DNA of 38,317 nt from SIG701 sp045611685 (GTDB lineage Bacteria > Bacillota > Clostridia > Oscillospirales > CAG-272): the NCBI GenBank assembly GCA_045611685.1, contig JAZKXO010000057.1, forward strand, positions 1-38,317, given 5' to 3'. Positions 22,402-30,683 of the stretch are shown here, one piece after another. The notes under the pieces were generated by a model. It was given only the letters and a program-made list of their open reading frames with translations. It was not told where the DNA came from and searched no databases. Numbering within the stretch: position 1 is the stretch's first letter; each line of letters begins with the position of its first letter. Made by a program: the position numbers and the translations under genes.

Positions 22402-22952
22402 TTTTCGATCCTTTCCTGCATTTCTTCTTTCCAACGGCGGAATCCGTCTTCGGATTTTCTTGCTCTTGCACCTACGTCCGTTTCTTCATACGCGGGGAAG
22501 GTGCAGACGGAGAATTCCAGAATATCAAATTCCGTGATGGTATAATGACGGTTTCCCGTTTTCGCATCTACGGTGCGTTCTTCGGAGACGATATAACCAC
22601 CAAACGATGCCTGATTGATGTCCCCTCTCAGGGTACGAGCATACACGTTCATTGCGTCAGAATCATTTTCATTCACTTCGCAGCGAACATATACACCATG
22701 ATCGTCGATAGATATCGTCGCGGTCTGAGCTTTGTTCCGGCCAAGCACAATTGTGGAATTGTGGTTGCATAATACCCGAATATCATTGTCCAGATATTTA
22801 TCGAAAGCATTCCTGTGCACGCTTTCTGTTATGCCCCAGCCCATATCATAGATCGCACCAAATACGACGAAATAACCTTCGATGTATTTTTTGTTGTCTG
22901 TTTCCGCAGCCCTGAATTTACACTCTCGGGTGCGGATGAATTTTTTATCCAT
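22392..22952 (-). CDS. HK97 prohead protease
   Basis: The 186-aa serine protease (U35/S78 family) matures the prohead by cutting the capsid delta domain. Family features: IEGYFVVFGAIYDMGWGITE at the N-terminus, VLCNHNSTIVLGRNKAQTAT with the candidate catalytic His, and ITEFDILEFSVCTFPAYEET with the candidate catalytic Ser. ATG 22952 follows GGAGGAG. It lies between portal and capsid genes. Confidence 0.95.
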   Translation of the reverse strand: MDKKFIRTRECKFRAAETDNKKYIEGYFVVFGAIYDMGWGITESVHRNAFDKYLDNDIRVLCNHNSTIVLGRNKAQTATISIDDHGVYVRCEVNENDSDAMNVYARTLRGDINQASFGGYIVSEERTVDAKTGNRHYTITEFDILEFSVCTFPAYEETDVGARARKSEDGFRRWKEEMQERIEKWH

Positions 22953-24135
22953 TGTCTCCTCCTTTCAGTTTATTCTGTTCGCCCAACTTATCGGCCGGGA
23001 TGTAATTTTCGAGCGCAAGCAGTTCGTCCATTTCCGGATCCGGAGAAAGACCGATCCAGTCACGCCATTCGTTTCTGCGCAATGCCATTCGGTCTACCAG
23101 CTCCTTGCCGGCAGTAATGAGATCGTCAAGCTTGTAGTTATATAGCGATCTGGGGTTCAACTGATAGTGCCATAACGGGTTGAACAATGTCTTTCGTGTA
23201 AGTTCCTGCTCGATGTACATTGCCATTCCGCGAACCGGTTGATTTACGAAATAGTTGTACTCAGCATCGTCATATTTCCCCACACCTACTGTAAACGCAG
23301 GGACATTGAGCAAACGCGCGATCTTTGTGCGATCAAGTTCTACGTTTTCTTTTATCGCAAGATCTTGCATGGTTAATGGTTTAACCTGTGTAACATCGAC
23401 CATATCAGCCGGAATGATCCAGGGCTCTCCCGACTCCTGTGAAGAAACATATCGCTTTACAAGCTTTTTTCTGCCGTCAGGCGTTGAAAATTCATCTGCC
23501 ATCCCATCGATTTTGACGACAAGAGACGGTGCAGGGGATTCCAGCAGTTTGTTTTTTGTGTGATCTGCTCTGACAATGCTACGTACTACTTTGTTCAGCG
23601 GAAGTTTCCATCCGCATCCTAACCAAGGACGTTCAGCGTCTGGCATCATAGCAAAATGCAGGACCTCTTCCGGGGCCAGCGTAACATTTCCGTATCGGAT
23701 TCTATAGCTGGTTTCGGTTTCTTCGAAACTCAGCAGAGACGGCTTCAGCGGTTTCAGGTTTTTGAGATATCCGGTACCTTCGTATTCCGGATATACGACA
23801 CAATTCCCATCTCCCACCGTCATCATCACTTTTACGATCCAATACACAAACTGTTTTCGTCCCATGTTTTCGCATGGATTAACGTCGATTTTCCGTGACA
23901 GTTCATTCTTCACTCTGTTGTCACCGTGTTCGGTGTTTTCCATAAGCCGGATCGTCATATTGGATATCAGGTCGGCGTACTGGTGTACGCACATTTTTAC
24001 CTCTGCGTTTTCGTAGATTGGGATGTATCCATCCTCAGCCATCAGCATCCAATCAAACGCATTGACGATCTGTACTGTCGCGGCGCTGCGGTTTGTCTGC
24101 GGAGTATCCCTTGATTTTTGTTTGTGTTTACTCAT
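22945..24135 (-). CDS. Portal protein (HK97 family)
   Basis: The 396-aa protein forms the dodecameric ring through which DNA is packaged and ejected. Typical segments include VKMCVHQYADLISNMTIRLM, GDGNCVVYPEYEGTGYLKNL, and NVPAFTVGVGKYDDAEYNYF, matching siphophage portals of the HK97/phi1026-like type. It overlaps large terminase by eight bases and protease by eight bases. Confidence 0.95.
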   Translation of the reverse strand: MSKHKQKSRDTPQTNRSAATVQIVNAFDWMLMAEDGYIPIYENAEVKMCVHQYADLISNMTIRLMENTEHGDNRVKNELSRKIDVNPCENMGRKQFVYWIVKVMMTVGDGNCVVYPEYEGTGYLKNLKPLKPSLLSFEETETSYRIRYGNVTLAPEEVLHFAMMPDAERPWLGCGWKLPLNKVVRSIVRADHTKNKLLESPAPSLVVKIDGMADEFSTPDGRKKLVKRYVSSQESGEPWIIPADMVDVTQVKPLTMQDLAIKENVELDRTKIARLLNVPAFTVGVGKYDDAEYNYFVNQPVRGMAMYIEQELTRKTLFNPLWHYQLNPRSLYNYKLDDLITAGKELVDRMALRRNEWRDWIGLSPDPEMDELLALENYIPADKLGEQNKLKGGDNG

Positions 24136-25888
24136 CGTCTTCCGTGAACCATTCTTTAGATTTTTCGGATTTCTCCATGTTTTCCATCATGCGGCAGCAG
24201 GCAAACACCGAGGCATCGAATACGTCGATACGAAGATTGTCCTCGTACTTGTCATACAACATCATATCATCGGCCTTTTTGATTGCCCAGACGTTCCCGG
24301 CGCAATATACAAAGGGTTCCGCATGACAGTAATACAGTTCTCTCCGGAGCATTTTTTCTTCAATACGCTTGAAGCCCTCTGACTTTACATGGACATACTG
24401 TGGTTGGTCTATGATCCGAAACTTTGCTTTTTTCATTTCGATGAAAAATTCCCGAGCAAACTTTCGGTCCTGTCCTACCTGCGCAATTTTGAAACCACGG
24501 CTCCGCATATCGCAAAACCATTTTACTACATCGGAGTAATTGACGGTTTCCGAATTACACATTGTCAGCCACCCTTCCTCCTGCCACCCAAACAGCGGAA
24601 TATTATCTTCCTCCGCCTTTTTGAATGCCTGGGTAATAGGGAACCAGCAGTGAGGGATGATGATGTCTACGTTTTCATATCTGCCATACAATGCAGCGGC
24701 GGTAAGGTCATATACTCTTGATAAGTCTGCGCCGCCATACCATTTGATCGGCAGTTTCGCAAGTTCATCAATCTTCCAGTCAAATGCTCCGTCTGACTGT
24801 TCAAATTTTTGCGTTTTGAAATACGCTCTGACGTCAGCAACAAACACATTCAGCGATTTCGAGATGAAGTCCGGGCGCTGTTCTGCGTCCTCTTGTGCTT
24901 CCAACGCCCATGCTGCCAGTGTATCCGGCCGAATGGATACGCCGTAGTTCGGATTCGCTTTCTGATGTTGGATAGGATCCAGATAATCCACATTACCGTC
25001 TTCGTCTTCATCCGCCTTGCAGATAAAAATGAAGAGCTGTTCTGCGTAGATGTTTTTGTTGCTTTGGCGCAGAATGTTCTGACACATTTTCAAACGTTGA
25101 GCACAGAAGCAATACTTCCCACCTTTTCCGGCGGTAGTAATACCGATCATCAGACGGTTTGAATATGCGTTCATGGCTTGGCGGATAATGTTGTACTGAT
25201 TTTGGCTTTTGAAAGCATGAATTTCGTCGGCAATAGCAATATTGCAGTTCAACGAGTCCTGCCGGTCCGGGTTTGCCGCAAGAGCCTCGATATAAATAGA
25301 TCCGCCGCCAATATCTCCGTGCTCTATCGTGTGCTGTTGGTTGTTGTCCAGGATACGCCAGCCCTCATCAAGTGCCTCGTCTTTACTGGCGTATATGTGT
25401 TTGGTAAGATTGTGCTCGATATTACGATACGATTCCATCGCCTGCTTCAACGCAGCCGCAACTATGTAGATCGTTGCGCCGGATTTGACCGACAAAAGCG
25501 CAAGCCCCCACGTCAAAGCTGCGACGAATAATGTTTTCCCGTTTTTTCGCGGGATAAAAACGAACGCCTCTTTGAATCGCCGAATTACCGTGCCCGGCTC
25601 GTAAAATACCAGAATTCCGTAGATTATGAACTTTTCCCAAGGTTCCAATAGAAAGGGCTTGCCTTTCAGCGGTGTTGCATCAAGCTCCTCGCCTTTGCGG
25701 TGAACAAACTGAGTTTCGATTTTATCAATCACAAAATCTGCTTCGTCGCACCGGACATCCCATTTCCCGGAATACCAATCATCACGGAATCGTTGACAAG
25801 CAAGAATCAGATCTTCTCCCGCTATTTTTGAACCCGAAATAATGGAGTTTACATACTCCCATACTACGGTTTCATGGACTCCGTTCAC
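24128..25888 (-). CDS. terL: Terminase large subunit
   Basis: The 586-aa packaging motor has an ATPase domain with Walker A (FIPRKNGKTL, about 111-120) and Walker B (NIAIADEIHAFK, D211-E212). It has a C-terminal RNase H-like nuclease with the first acidic residue in WYGGADLSRVYDLTA and others near the C-terminus. It belongs to the Terminase_1 family, mostly found in cos-type HK97-like phages. It starts at GTG 25888, directly after the small terminase. An HNH gene upstream supports cos packaging. Confidence 0.95.
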   Translation of the reverse strand: MNGVHETVVWEYVNSIISGSKIAGEDLILACQRFRDDWYSGKWDVRCDEADFVIDKIETQFVHRKGEELDATPLKGKPFLLEPWEKFIIYGILVFYEPGTVIRRFKEAFVFIPRKNGKTLFVAALTWGLALLSVKSGATIYIVAAALKQAMESYRNIEHNLTKHIYASKDEALDEGWRILDNNQQHTIEHGDIGGGSIYIEALAANPDRQDSLNCNIAIADEIHAFKSQNQYNIIRQAMNAYSNRLMIGITTAGKGGKYCFCAQRLKMCQNILRQSNKNIYAEQLFIFICKADEDEDGNVDYLDPIQHQKANPNYGVSIRPDTLAAWALEAQEDAEQRPDFISKSLNVFVADVRAYFKTQKFEQSDGAFDWKIDELAKLPIKWYGGADLSRVYDLTAAALYGRYENVDIIIPHCWFPITQAFKKAEEDNIPLFGWQEEGWLTMCNSETVNYSDVVKWFCDMRSRGFKIAQVGQDRKFAREFFIEMKKAKFRIIDQPQYVHVKSEGFKRIEEKMLRRELYYCHAEPFVYCAGNVWAIKKADDMMLYDKYEDNLRIDVFDASVFACCRMMENMEKSEKSKEWFTEDDE

Positions 25889-26215
25889 TTATATCAGAGC
25901 ATCCTTTCGGGAAGTTTTTGCTTTTTTGAAAGCGTTTTCTTGGATTTTCAGAAGCCCCGCAGGAGTCAAACCAAGTTCGTTCTCAGCTTTCAAAATGTCT
26001 CTCCGAAGCGCTTCCAAGGTAGCTACAATCGGTGCTTTTTTTACGCCGGACGGGGTTTCAACTTCGCAGGGGTATCCGTCTTTTGCATACTTGGCATATA
26101 ATGTAGTGTATTCTTTTTGGAGCTTCACGTACCGCTCAATCGCAGGATCAAACTCGGTTTTATAAACTCCAAGTTTCTCCATGCTTTCGATCACGCTTTT
26201 TTTGGTAACAGCCAT
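25889..26215 (-). CDS. terS: Terminase small subunit (P27-like)
   Basis: The 108-aa helical protein recognises viral DNA for packaging. Its features (DPAIERYVKLQKEYTTLYAK; VATLEALRRDILKAENELGL; then a short basic C-terminus) match P27-family small terminases. ATG 26215 follows GAAGGTG. It is directly followed by the large subunit with no spacer. Confidence 0.85.
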   Translation of the reverse strand: MAVTKKSVIESMEKLGVYKTEFDPAIERYVKLQKEYTTLYAKYAKDGYPCEVETPSGVKKAPIVATLEALRRDILKAENELGLTPAGLLKIQENAFKKAKTSRKDALI

Positions 26216-26307
26216 TTTTTACACCTTCTTTTGTTTCTTGTTTTTGCGCACACACGAAGCCGGAGGGGGAAGGACTGCCCATTACCATTAGAGAACTTTT
26301 TATTTTT

Positions 26308-26586
26308 TCATTTTTGGATGATGGGGGGATGTCCTCGGATTTTTGCGCGGTCCGGATGCTTTTTGTTGTGACATCCGGCGCACAGACTGATAAGATTTGA
26401 GTCTTCAAGTCCAAGTTCCGGATACTGCTCATACTCTTTGATGTGATGGACTACCGTCGCTTTGATCGGCATACCGTCGGCGTCGTGCCGTCCATACCGC
26501 TTGCACTCTTGGCAAATGTATTCATCGCGTTTGAGAATCTTTTCTCGCTTCCGTTTCCACTTTCCACTGCCGTGAAAGTTTTCCAC
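26308..26586 (-). CDS. HNH endonuclease adjacent to terminase
   Basis: The 92-aa nuclease has zinc-binding C-x-x-C motifs (CQEC and CAGC) and the catalytic VVHHIKEYEQYPELGLEDSN, then SLCAGCHNKKH. HNH proteins beside terminase assist cos cleavage in many HK97-like phages. I chose GTG 26586, seven bases after AAAGGAGG; the longer TTG form would place that ribosome binding site inside the gene. The 91 bases to small terminase hold no gene. Confidence 0.9.
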   Translation of the reverse strand: MENFHGSGKWKRKREKILKRDEYICQECKRYGRHDADGMPIKATVVHHIKEYEQYPELGLEDSNLISLCAGCHNKKHPDRAKIRGHPPIIQK

Positions 26587-26648
26587 TTGTCTTCCTCCTT
26601 TGCCGAAGAATTGAAAGCGCAAACACTGTCCCGCTTTCTTGTGATGTC

Positions 26649-26682
26649 ATTATATCAAATTTCGTAGTCGCACTACTGACAA
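26649..26682 (-). promoter_or_regulatory. Putative late promoter with palindrome upstream
   Basis: A perfect minus-strand TATAAT lies at 26654-26649. No consensus -35 stands at normal spacing; TTGTCA at 26682-26677 is 22 bases away. Between them GTAGT-CGC-ACTAC (26664-26676) forms a palindrome near the -35 position. This pattern suggests an activator-dependent promoter for the packaging and structural operon. Confidence 0.5.
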
Positions 26683-26699
26683 CTTATGGTTTAAATATA

Positions 26700-26741
26700 A
26701 GCAAGGCAAGGTGATGAGAGCACATCACCTTGCCTTGCTTA
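26700..26741 (-). terminator. Strong hairpin ending the early operon
   Basis: AAGCAAGGCAAGGTGATG (26700-26717) and its exact complement at 26724-26741 make an 18-bp perfect stem with a six-base loop. The minus-strand 3' side continues TTATATTTAAA, a loose U-rich tail. It separates early genes from the putative late promoter. Confidence 0.7.
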
Positions 26742-26779
26742 TCACTACTGCCTCGGTTCGGAGTAACTTTCGGATCAGT

Positions 26780-27109
26780 TCAATTGTTTTCAGATTCCAA
26801 TTTATTCAACGCCGCTTTCACTTCCGCCTGCTCTCTCCGCAGGAACACAGATGTCCCGATCGCCGTTTCATCAAACGCAATCCCGTCGGTATCATAAATC
26901 ACTTTTTTCACCACGGATTCATATACCCTCTCACCGTCCGTCTGATAAACCGTATCTCCCACCTTGCACGGCGGAATCTCCACACCGTGGGCAAAGAGAT
27001 AATCAACAATCGCATACAAGCGTTCATCCGGCGAACGAGGAACAACGTCCCCCGTTACCATGTAAGCCGCCTCCACAAGCATCTTGAAAAGCCGATCACG
27101 TTTGTCCAT
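26780..27109 (-). CDS. 109-aa early protein of unknown function
   Basis: The start is ATG 27109 after AGGAGG. The N-terminus is helical (DKRDRLFKMLVEAAYMVTGD); the middle has IPPCKVGDTVYQTDGERVYE, common in Clostridia phage early proteins; then a beta-rich part (YESVVKKVIYDTDG) and a helical end. No catalytic motif is seen. It is the last gene before the early operon hairpin. Confidence 0.75.
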   Translation of the reverse strand: MDKRDRLFKMLVEAAYMVTGDVVPRSPDERLYAIVDYLFAHGVEIPPCKVGDTVYQTDGERVYESVVKKVIYDTDGIAFDETAIGTSVFLRREQAEVKAALNKLESENN

Positions 27110-27111
27110 GT

Positions 27112-27300
27112 TCAATCCTCCTGTTCCTCGCGCCATTCCTCAAAATCCATATAGGCCTTGTAGGCATCATGATATTCCGCAATCTTCTTGTCAAAATTGC
27201 TTTTTAAATCACACTCGATTGCATACAGCAGATCTTCTCTGGCTCTCATCATCTCCTGTTTCAGCAATTCGCTGATTTTATCCATCGTTTCGGGCTTCAT
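27112..27300 (-). CDS. 62-aa coiled-coil early protein
   Basis: A charged helical protein (KISELLKQEMMRAREDLLYA; FDKKIAEYHDAYKAYMDFEE). ATG 27300 follows AAAGGAG. It overlaps the upstream zinc-ribbon gene by 23 bases and leads with two bases into the next. Function unknown. Confidence 0.65.
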   Translation of the reverse strand: MKPETMDKISELLKQEMMRAREDLLYAIECDLKSNFDKKIAEYHDAYKAYMDFEEWREEQED

Positions 27301-27520
27301 TCTCTTTCTCCTTTCTCCTGCACTCCCTGCAGATATATCCGCCGCCGTGCCGGTTCATCAGCGTTCCGCCGTACGTCCGGCAGACCGAACACACAACCGT
27401 CTTCTGTGCGTTTGCCTCCGCTGTCATCTTTCTGCGCCGCTTCCGGTTCTCTTCCCGCTTCGCCGTCCGCTTGGCTTCCGCCAATGCCTCCATGAAATAC
27501 ACCCCGAACAGCTTATCCAT
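27278..27520 (-). CDS. 80-aa zinc-ribbon early protein
   Basis: The product begins MDKLFGVYFMEALAEAKRTA, has a basic helical middle and a C-terminal four-cysteine ribbon (CSVC and CREC, spaced by about 17 residues). ATG 27520 follows GGGAGG; longer forms lack a site. It overlaps the next gene upstream by eight bases. Nucleic-acid binding is plausible but unproven. Confidence 0.7.
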   Translation of the reverse strand: MDKLFGVYFMEALAEAKRTAKREENRKRRRKMTAEANAQKTVVCSVCRTYGGTLMNRHGGGYICRECRRKEKENEARNDG

Positions 27521-27956
27521 CACTATCGCCTCCCGTCTCACAGCCCGGACACACCTGCCGCCCTTCGGGAACGATTTCCCCGCAGCACACGCACCGATCC
27601 ACATTTTCAAAGGCATCAATCACGTTTCTCAGCGATTCAGTAGCATTTTCTGCGGATTCACCTGCTCGTTTCATGGATTTTATAACTTTTCTGTCCATCT
27701 TCGCGCCGCAGTTCGGGCATAAGTTTAATTTTCCGCTATTCAGTTTGATGCACGTTCTGTCGATAACCATTCCGCAGCGCGGACAGACGTTGCAAAACGG
27801 GTATTTCGTTTCGTTCCACTCCCCATGCACCACCGGAACCACATCTTCCGCAGGCGCGTTCCAGATCGGGCATTTGTCTTTGTCGCACCCGTTTTCAAGC
27901 CCCGCACACCGGCAAACCTCCCGGCAGAATCTTTCTACGTCAATGTATCTCGGCAT
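27513..27956 (-). CDS. Cysteine-rich protein with two zinc ribbons
   Basis: The 147-aa product has an N-terminal Cys segment (REVCRCAGLENGCDKDKCPIW) of a type frequent in phage early proteins. A zinc ribbon (NVCPRCG ... LCPNCGAKMD) follows, then a helical linker and a second ribbon (CVCCGEIVPEGRQVCPGC). ATG 27956 follows AGGAGGTGG. It is a typical small early gene; the role is unknown. Confidence 0.75.
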   Translation of the reverse strand: MPRYIDVERFCREVCRCAGLENGCDKDKCPIWNAPAEDVVPVVHGEWNETKYPFCNVCPRCGMVIDRTCIKLNSGKLNLCPNCGAKMDRKVIKSMKRAGESAENATESLRNVIDAFENVDRCVCCGEIVPEGRQVCPGCETGGDSDG

Positions 27957-28383
27957 TATCTTCCACCTCCTTCAGTAATTCCTTTGCTGACATCCAATGT
28001 GTCACTATAACGCTCGGTGACATTTTCTCTCTGTGCCAGTCCGCGTATGTATACCACTCTCCCGACGAAGCAAATCCCGCATACACCTTGGCATATCCAT
28101 CCGACACCCCGCGCAGTAACAGCGCATCACTTGTTCCGTAGCTTTCCGGCAGCATCGTCTCCGGCGTGACCGGAATCCAAACCCCGCTCAGCGCTGTTTT
28201 CTTACCCTCCATCTTTCCGATCAGATACGATGCCGTATCTCTCACGGTTTTGAATTCCGGACATTTCGCGGCGTTTTCATCTGCAAGTACCCTGCCGTTT
28301 GTCCACACCTTGCACGCAGACTCATGCACACAGTCCGCGCAAGTTTTCACTGGCAAACTCTCTTTTGCTTTTTTATTTCCCAT
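27940..28383 (-). CDS. DUF551-like early protein
   Basis: The 147-aa product starts MGNKKAKESLPVKTCADCVH after GAGGAGG. A small Cys cluster (CADC ... C ... CPEF, residues about 15-43) precedes a DUF551-like domain (GVWIPVTPETMLPESYG ... WYTYADWHREKM ... VTHWMSAKELLKEV). This domain is widespread in phages and has no known function. It overlaps both neighbours. Confidence 0.75.
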   Translation of the reverse strand: MGNKKAKESLPVKTCADCVHESACKVWTNGRVLADENAAKCPEFKTVRDTASYLIGKMEGKKTALSGVWIPVTPETMLPESYGTSDALLLRGVSDGYAKVYAGFASSGEWYTYADWHREKMSPSVIVTHWMSAKELLKEVEDNAEIH

Positions 28384-28825
28384 CTCTCTCCTCCTCGCCA
28401 ACTCTCAGCCCTCTCATTGTTGCAAATATCTTGCGGGCCTGTGCCAGCCATCGATAGACGTTTCTTTCGTCGGTATTGGCGGCGCACGCATATGCTCTGA
28501 CACGTCCTGTGATTTCACCGCGTTTGAGCGCTTTATTTGCACAGATACCATATACGTTTTTAACAGCCTCGCAAATATATTCCTTGTCGCTGGCGCGGAG
28601 AAATTCAAACGCTTTACAGCACGCATCGAGGTCTTTTTGACTCGCGGTGTGATTGGTTACGCACGTATTGATGTATTTATACGCTTCTTCGGGATCTGCA
28701 TCCTTTGATCTTACTGTAGCTCTGCGTTTTACGTCGGCAATATAATCTTCGCCCGAAATGTATCCTTTTTGGGCCCAGAAAATATACGCATCGGTAGCAT
28801 AGTCTCTATACAGCTCTTTCTTCAT
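28373..28825 (-). CDS. Sigma-like HTH regulator of the early operon
   Basis: The 150-aa protein begins MKKELYRDYATDAYIFWAQK at ATG 28825 after AAAGGGGAG. The central part contains VKRRATVRSKDADPEEAYKY and VTNHTASQKDLDACCKAFEF. The C-terminal part (about 95-145) has KRGEITGRVRAYACAANTDE and VYRWLAQARKIFATMRGLR, resembling a helix-turn-helix of clostridial phage sigma-like regulators. It could act on the late promoter near 26650, about 2.2 kb downstream, but direct evidence is lacking. Confidence 0.6.
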   Translation of the reverse strand: MKKELYRDYATDAYIFWAQKGYISGEDYIADVKRRATVRSKDADPEEAYKYINTCVTNHTASQKDLDACCKAFEFLRASDKEYICEAVKNVYGICANKALKRGEITGRVRAYACAANTDERNVYRWLAQARKIFATMRGLRVGEEERDGK

Positions 28826-29223
28826 GCCTTTATCTCCCCTTTCAGATATTTCTGAATCAAATCCGCCGCCAGACCTCCGCCGAAGCATACCGCGCCGCAG
28901 TACCCCTGCTGCCGAACAGCTTCGATCCATTCTTTCTGCGCGGCATCCACTTTCCCATCCTTCGCTTTCAGCTCGATGTACAGTCCGTGGAATCCACCTC
29001 TGGCGACCGGAAGAAATATATCCGACACGCCCCGCTTCACACCCATTGCCTTAAACCGTGCCGCTTCAGACTTCGACCGCATCCCGCCGTTAGGGATATG
29101 GTGCATCAGCTCCAGTTCCGGCCACTTTCCCGAATTCAGAGCCGCCCATGAGAAAAGCCATATCTGTTCTTCATCTTCGGTCGGGATCATCCGGATGCCG
29201 TTTATGTAGTTTTCTTTCTTCAC
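28822..29223 (-). CDS. VRR-NUC domain nuclease
   Basis: The 133-aa protein belongs to the VRR-NUC family of the PD-(D/E)XK superfamily, often Holliday-junction or flap nucleases in phages. Visible motifs are EEQIWLFSWAALNSGKWPEL (N-terminal helix with Glu), GVKRGVSDIFLPVARGGFHG with the catalytic Asp, and YIELKAKDGKVDAAQKEWIE with E-x-K. GTG 29223 follows GGAGGAG. It likely resolves replication intermediates before packaging. Confidence 0.9.
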   Translation of the reverse strand: MKKENYINGIRMIPTEDEEQIWLFSWAALNSGKWPELELMHHIPNGGMRSKSEAARFKAMGVKRGVSDIFLPVARGGFHGLYIELKAKDGKVDAAQKEWIEAVRQQGYCGAVCFGGGLAADLIQKYLKGEIKA

Positions 29224-29990
29224 GATCTCCTCCGTGCATATTTCTCCAAATTATCGCTGTCAGGCTTATACATCGTAAACGTCATGTAGTACGATCCGTT
29301 GAAGCCGTTTTTGGACACCTCCGGAAATTCAGACAGCCAGTATCCTGGGTACCGGTCCGAAAATATCTTGTGCGGATTGGCACTCTCAGCGATCTCCTTC
29401 AGCGCCTTCCGCGAATATCTTGTCAGATTGGTTCTCTCCACAGGTTTCACAAGATTTTTCGAGCCGCTCCATCTCCGTCTTCCGGCATGACGCTGATCCG
29501 AAAGGTACCGCGAAAGATCCACGATTCCGCAGGCATTGAATTGCAGACGTCTGGTGTTTCTCCGCCCGTATTCCCATGCGTTTTCCACGACTTCACGATC
29601 CACGCCGCCGGACACGATGATATGCAGATGGCATCTTCCGTTTTCTCCGAATGCCTTGATAACGATATACTTCAGTTCCTTGCCGGCTTTCTTGTATATT
29701 CTTCTCAGGCGATCGATATAATTCCGGGTGTCCTTTTCGAATCGTTCTTCGGATTCGGGATAACATCCCTCCGCGTAGGTCAGAGTGATGACATAGTCCT
29801 TCTTCGTAAAGTTCGCATGAACCGTCCATGTCAGTCTTTCTCTCGCGTGACGATCGTTCAGTTTTTCCTGCGTCTCCGATGTCGGCTTCCACTTGCCTCT
29901 CCGTTTCCCCGGCTTCCGGTAAGTGGCATATACCGCGCCGAAGATCATGTCTCCGGCTTCTATGATCTTTTCCTTGTATCTGCACTGCAT
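29220..29990 (-). CDS. HUH-family replication initiator
   Basis: The 256-aa protein has the three motifs of HUH endonucleases. Motif 1 is YVITLTY (66-72), motif 2 is H121-L-H123 in GRCHLHIIVSGG, and motif 3 has a candidate nucleophile Y162 in DLSRYLSDQ. Such enzymes nick a double-strand origin and start rolling-circle replication, as in plasmids and small phages. ATG 29990 follows GGAGGG. A perfect hairpin lies 56 bases upstream. A related family occurs in gut Clostridia phages and plasmids. Use of an HUH protein in a tailed phage that also lacks helicase and polymerase genes is notable. Confidence 0.8.
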   Translation of the reverse strand: MQCRYKEKIIEAGDMIFGAVYATYRKPGKRRGKWKPTSETQEKLNDRHARERLTWTVHANFTKKDYVITLTYAEGCYPESEERFEKDTRNYIDRLRRIYKKAGKELKYIVIKAFGENGRCHLHIIVSGGVDREVVENAWEYGRRNTRRLQFNACGIVDLSRYLSDQRHAGRRRWSGSKNLVKPVERTNLTRYSRKALKEIAESANPHKIFSDRYPGYWLSEFPEVSKNGFNGSYYMTFTMYKPDSDNLEKYARRRS

Positions 29991-30045
29991 ACCTTCCCTC
30001 CGGATTTCGTGATGCGTAAGTTGTTAATATCCCTTACAAGGACTG

Positions 30046-30070
30046 CATTGCGGATTCCAAATCCGCAATG
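30046..30070. other. Perfect hairpin upstream of the HUH gene
   Basis: CATTGCGGATT (30046-30056) and AATCCGCAATG (30060-30070) form 11-bp arms around three bases. No U-run follows in either direction, so it is not a typical terminator. Its centre, GGATT-CCA-AATCC, matches operator O1 of allele A at 11 of 13 positions. It could be an origin hairpin for the HUH protein or a repressor site. A second short repeat, GTAAG ... CTTAC, lies at about 30016-30037. Confidence 0.55.
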
Positions 30071-30095
30071 TCTATATCCTTATATATAATGTAGA

Positions 30096-30461
30096 TTATC
30101 GTTCCAGTTCCAGATCAACCTTGGCAACGCGCCGGACACCCTTGGCGCTGATCGTCAGCGCGGTATTGTCTTTCAGATGGATTACCACCTTTCCGATCTG
30201 TTCGAAGCATACCCCTTTCAGGACATCTTTCAGCAGCGCAAAAGTCTCTTCTCCGACCGGGTGATAATACGCACTGATTTTTTCGGCATCCTTGCCGCAC
30301 AGTTTGTCAAGCGCTTCCGCTCTCAATTCAAACGTCCGACAGCGTACACGCCATTTTTTCGACGCATCGCAATTGCACACATCTCTCGGATCAATATCCG
30401 GTTCCAGCATCGCATACTGTCCGCAGAACGGACACGTTTTCATTTGCACTTCATTGCTCAT
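30096..30461 (-). CDS. Zinc-ribbon early protein
   Basis: The 121-aa product has an N-terminal CPFCGQ ribbon with further Cys at VCNC and VRC (residues about 10-41). A helical region follows (EALDKLCGKDAEKISAYYHP), then a beta-rich end (KVVIHLKDNTALTISAKG). ATG 30461 overlaps the stop of the upstream gene (ATGA), so translation is coupled. Similar proteins are common in phage early operons. The role is unknown. Confidence 0.75.
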   Translation of the reverse strand: MSNEVQMKTCPFCGQYAMLEPDIDPRDVCNCDASKKWRVRCRTFELRAEALDKLCGKDAEKISAYYHPVGEETFALLKDVLKGVCFEQIGKVVIHLKDNTALTISAKGVRRVAKVDLELER

Positions 30462-30682
30462 CGTTTTTTCCTGTACCTTTCTTCGACACCTTTGAATTCA
30501 AAATCTTCCCATTCGCAGGTTTCCGTATGCTGACGCAGCCAGTCCGTCACCTGATCGATCGCGTGAGCAGCAGATTCCGCTGAAATAGGAAATCGCTCGT
30601 AATAATAGCGCTCTCCCCGGATCAGCATCGTCACGATATATTCCTGCTTCTTTTTCTCCGCTTCCTTGCGGGTGTCGTCCAT
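30458..30682 (-). CDS. 74-aa early protein
   Basis: A small protein with a beta strand (QEYIVTMLIRGERYYYERFP) and a helix (AESAAHAIDQVTDWLRQH), and a highly charged C-terminus. ATG 30682 follows AAAGGG. It sits between the DUF3102 gene and the zinc-ribbon gene with nearly no spacers. Function unknown. Confidence 0.7.
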   Translation of the reverse strand: MDDTRKEAEKKKQEYIVTMLIRGERYYYERFPISAESAAHAIDQVTDWLRQHTETCEWEDFEFKGVEERYRKKR

Positions 30683-30683
30683 G

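Noticed and set aside
26160..26432. Leftward ORF of 90 aa between small terminase and HNH
   Set aside because: It overlaps both supported genes in another frame and has no ribosome binding site.
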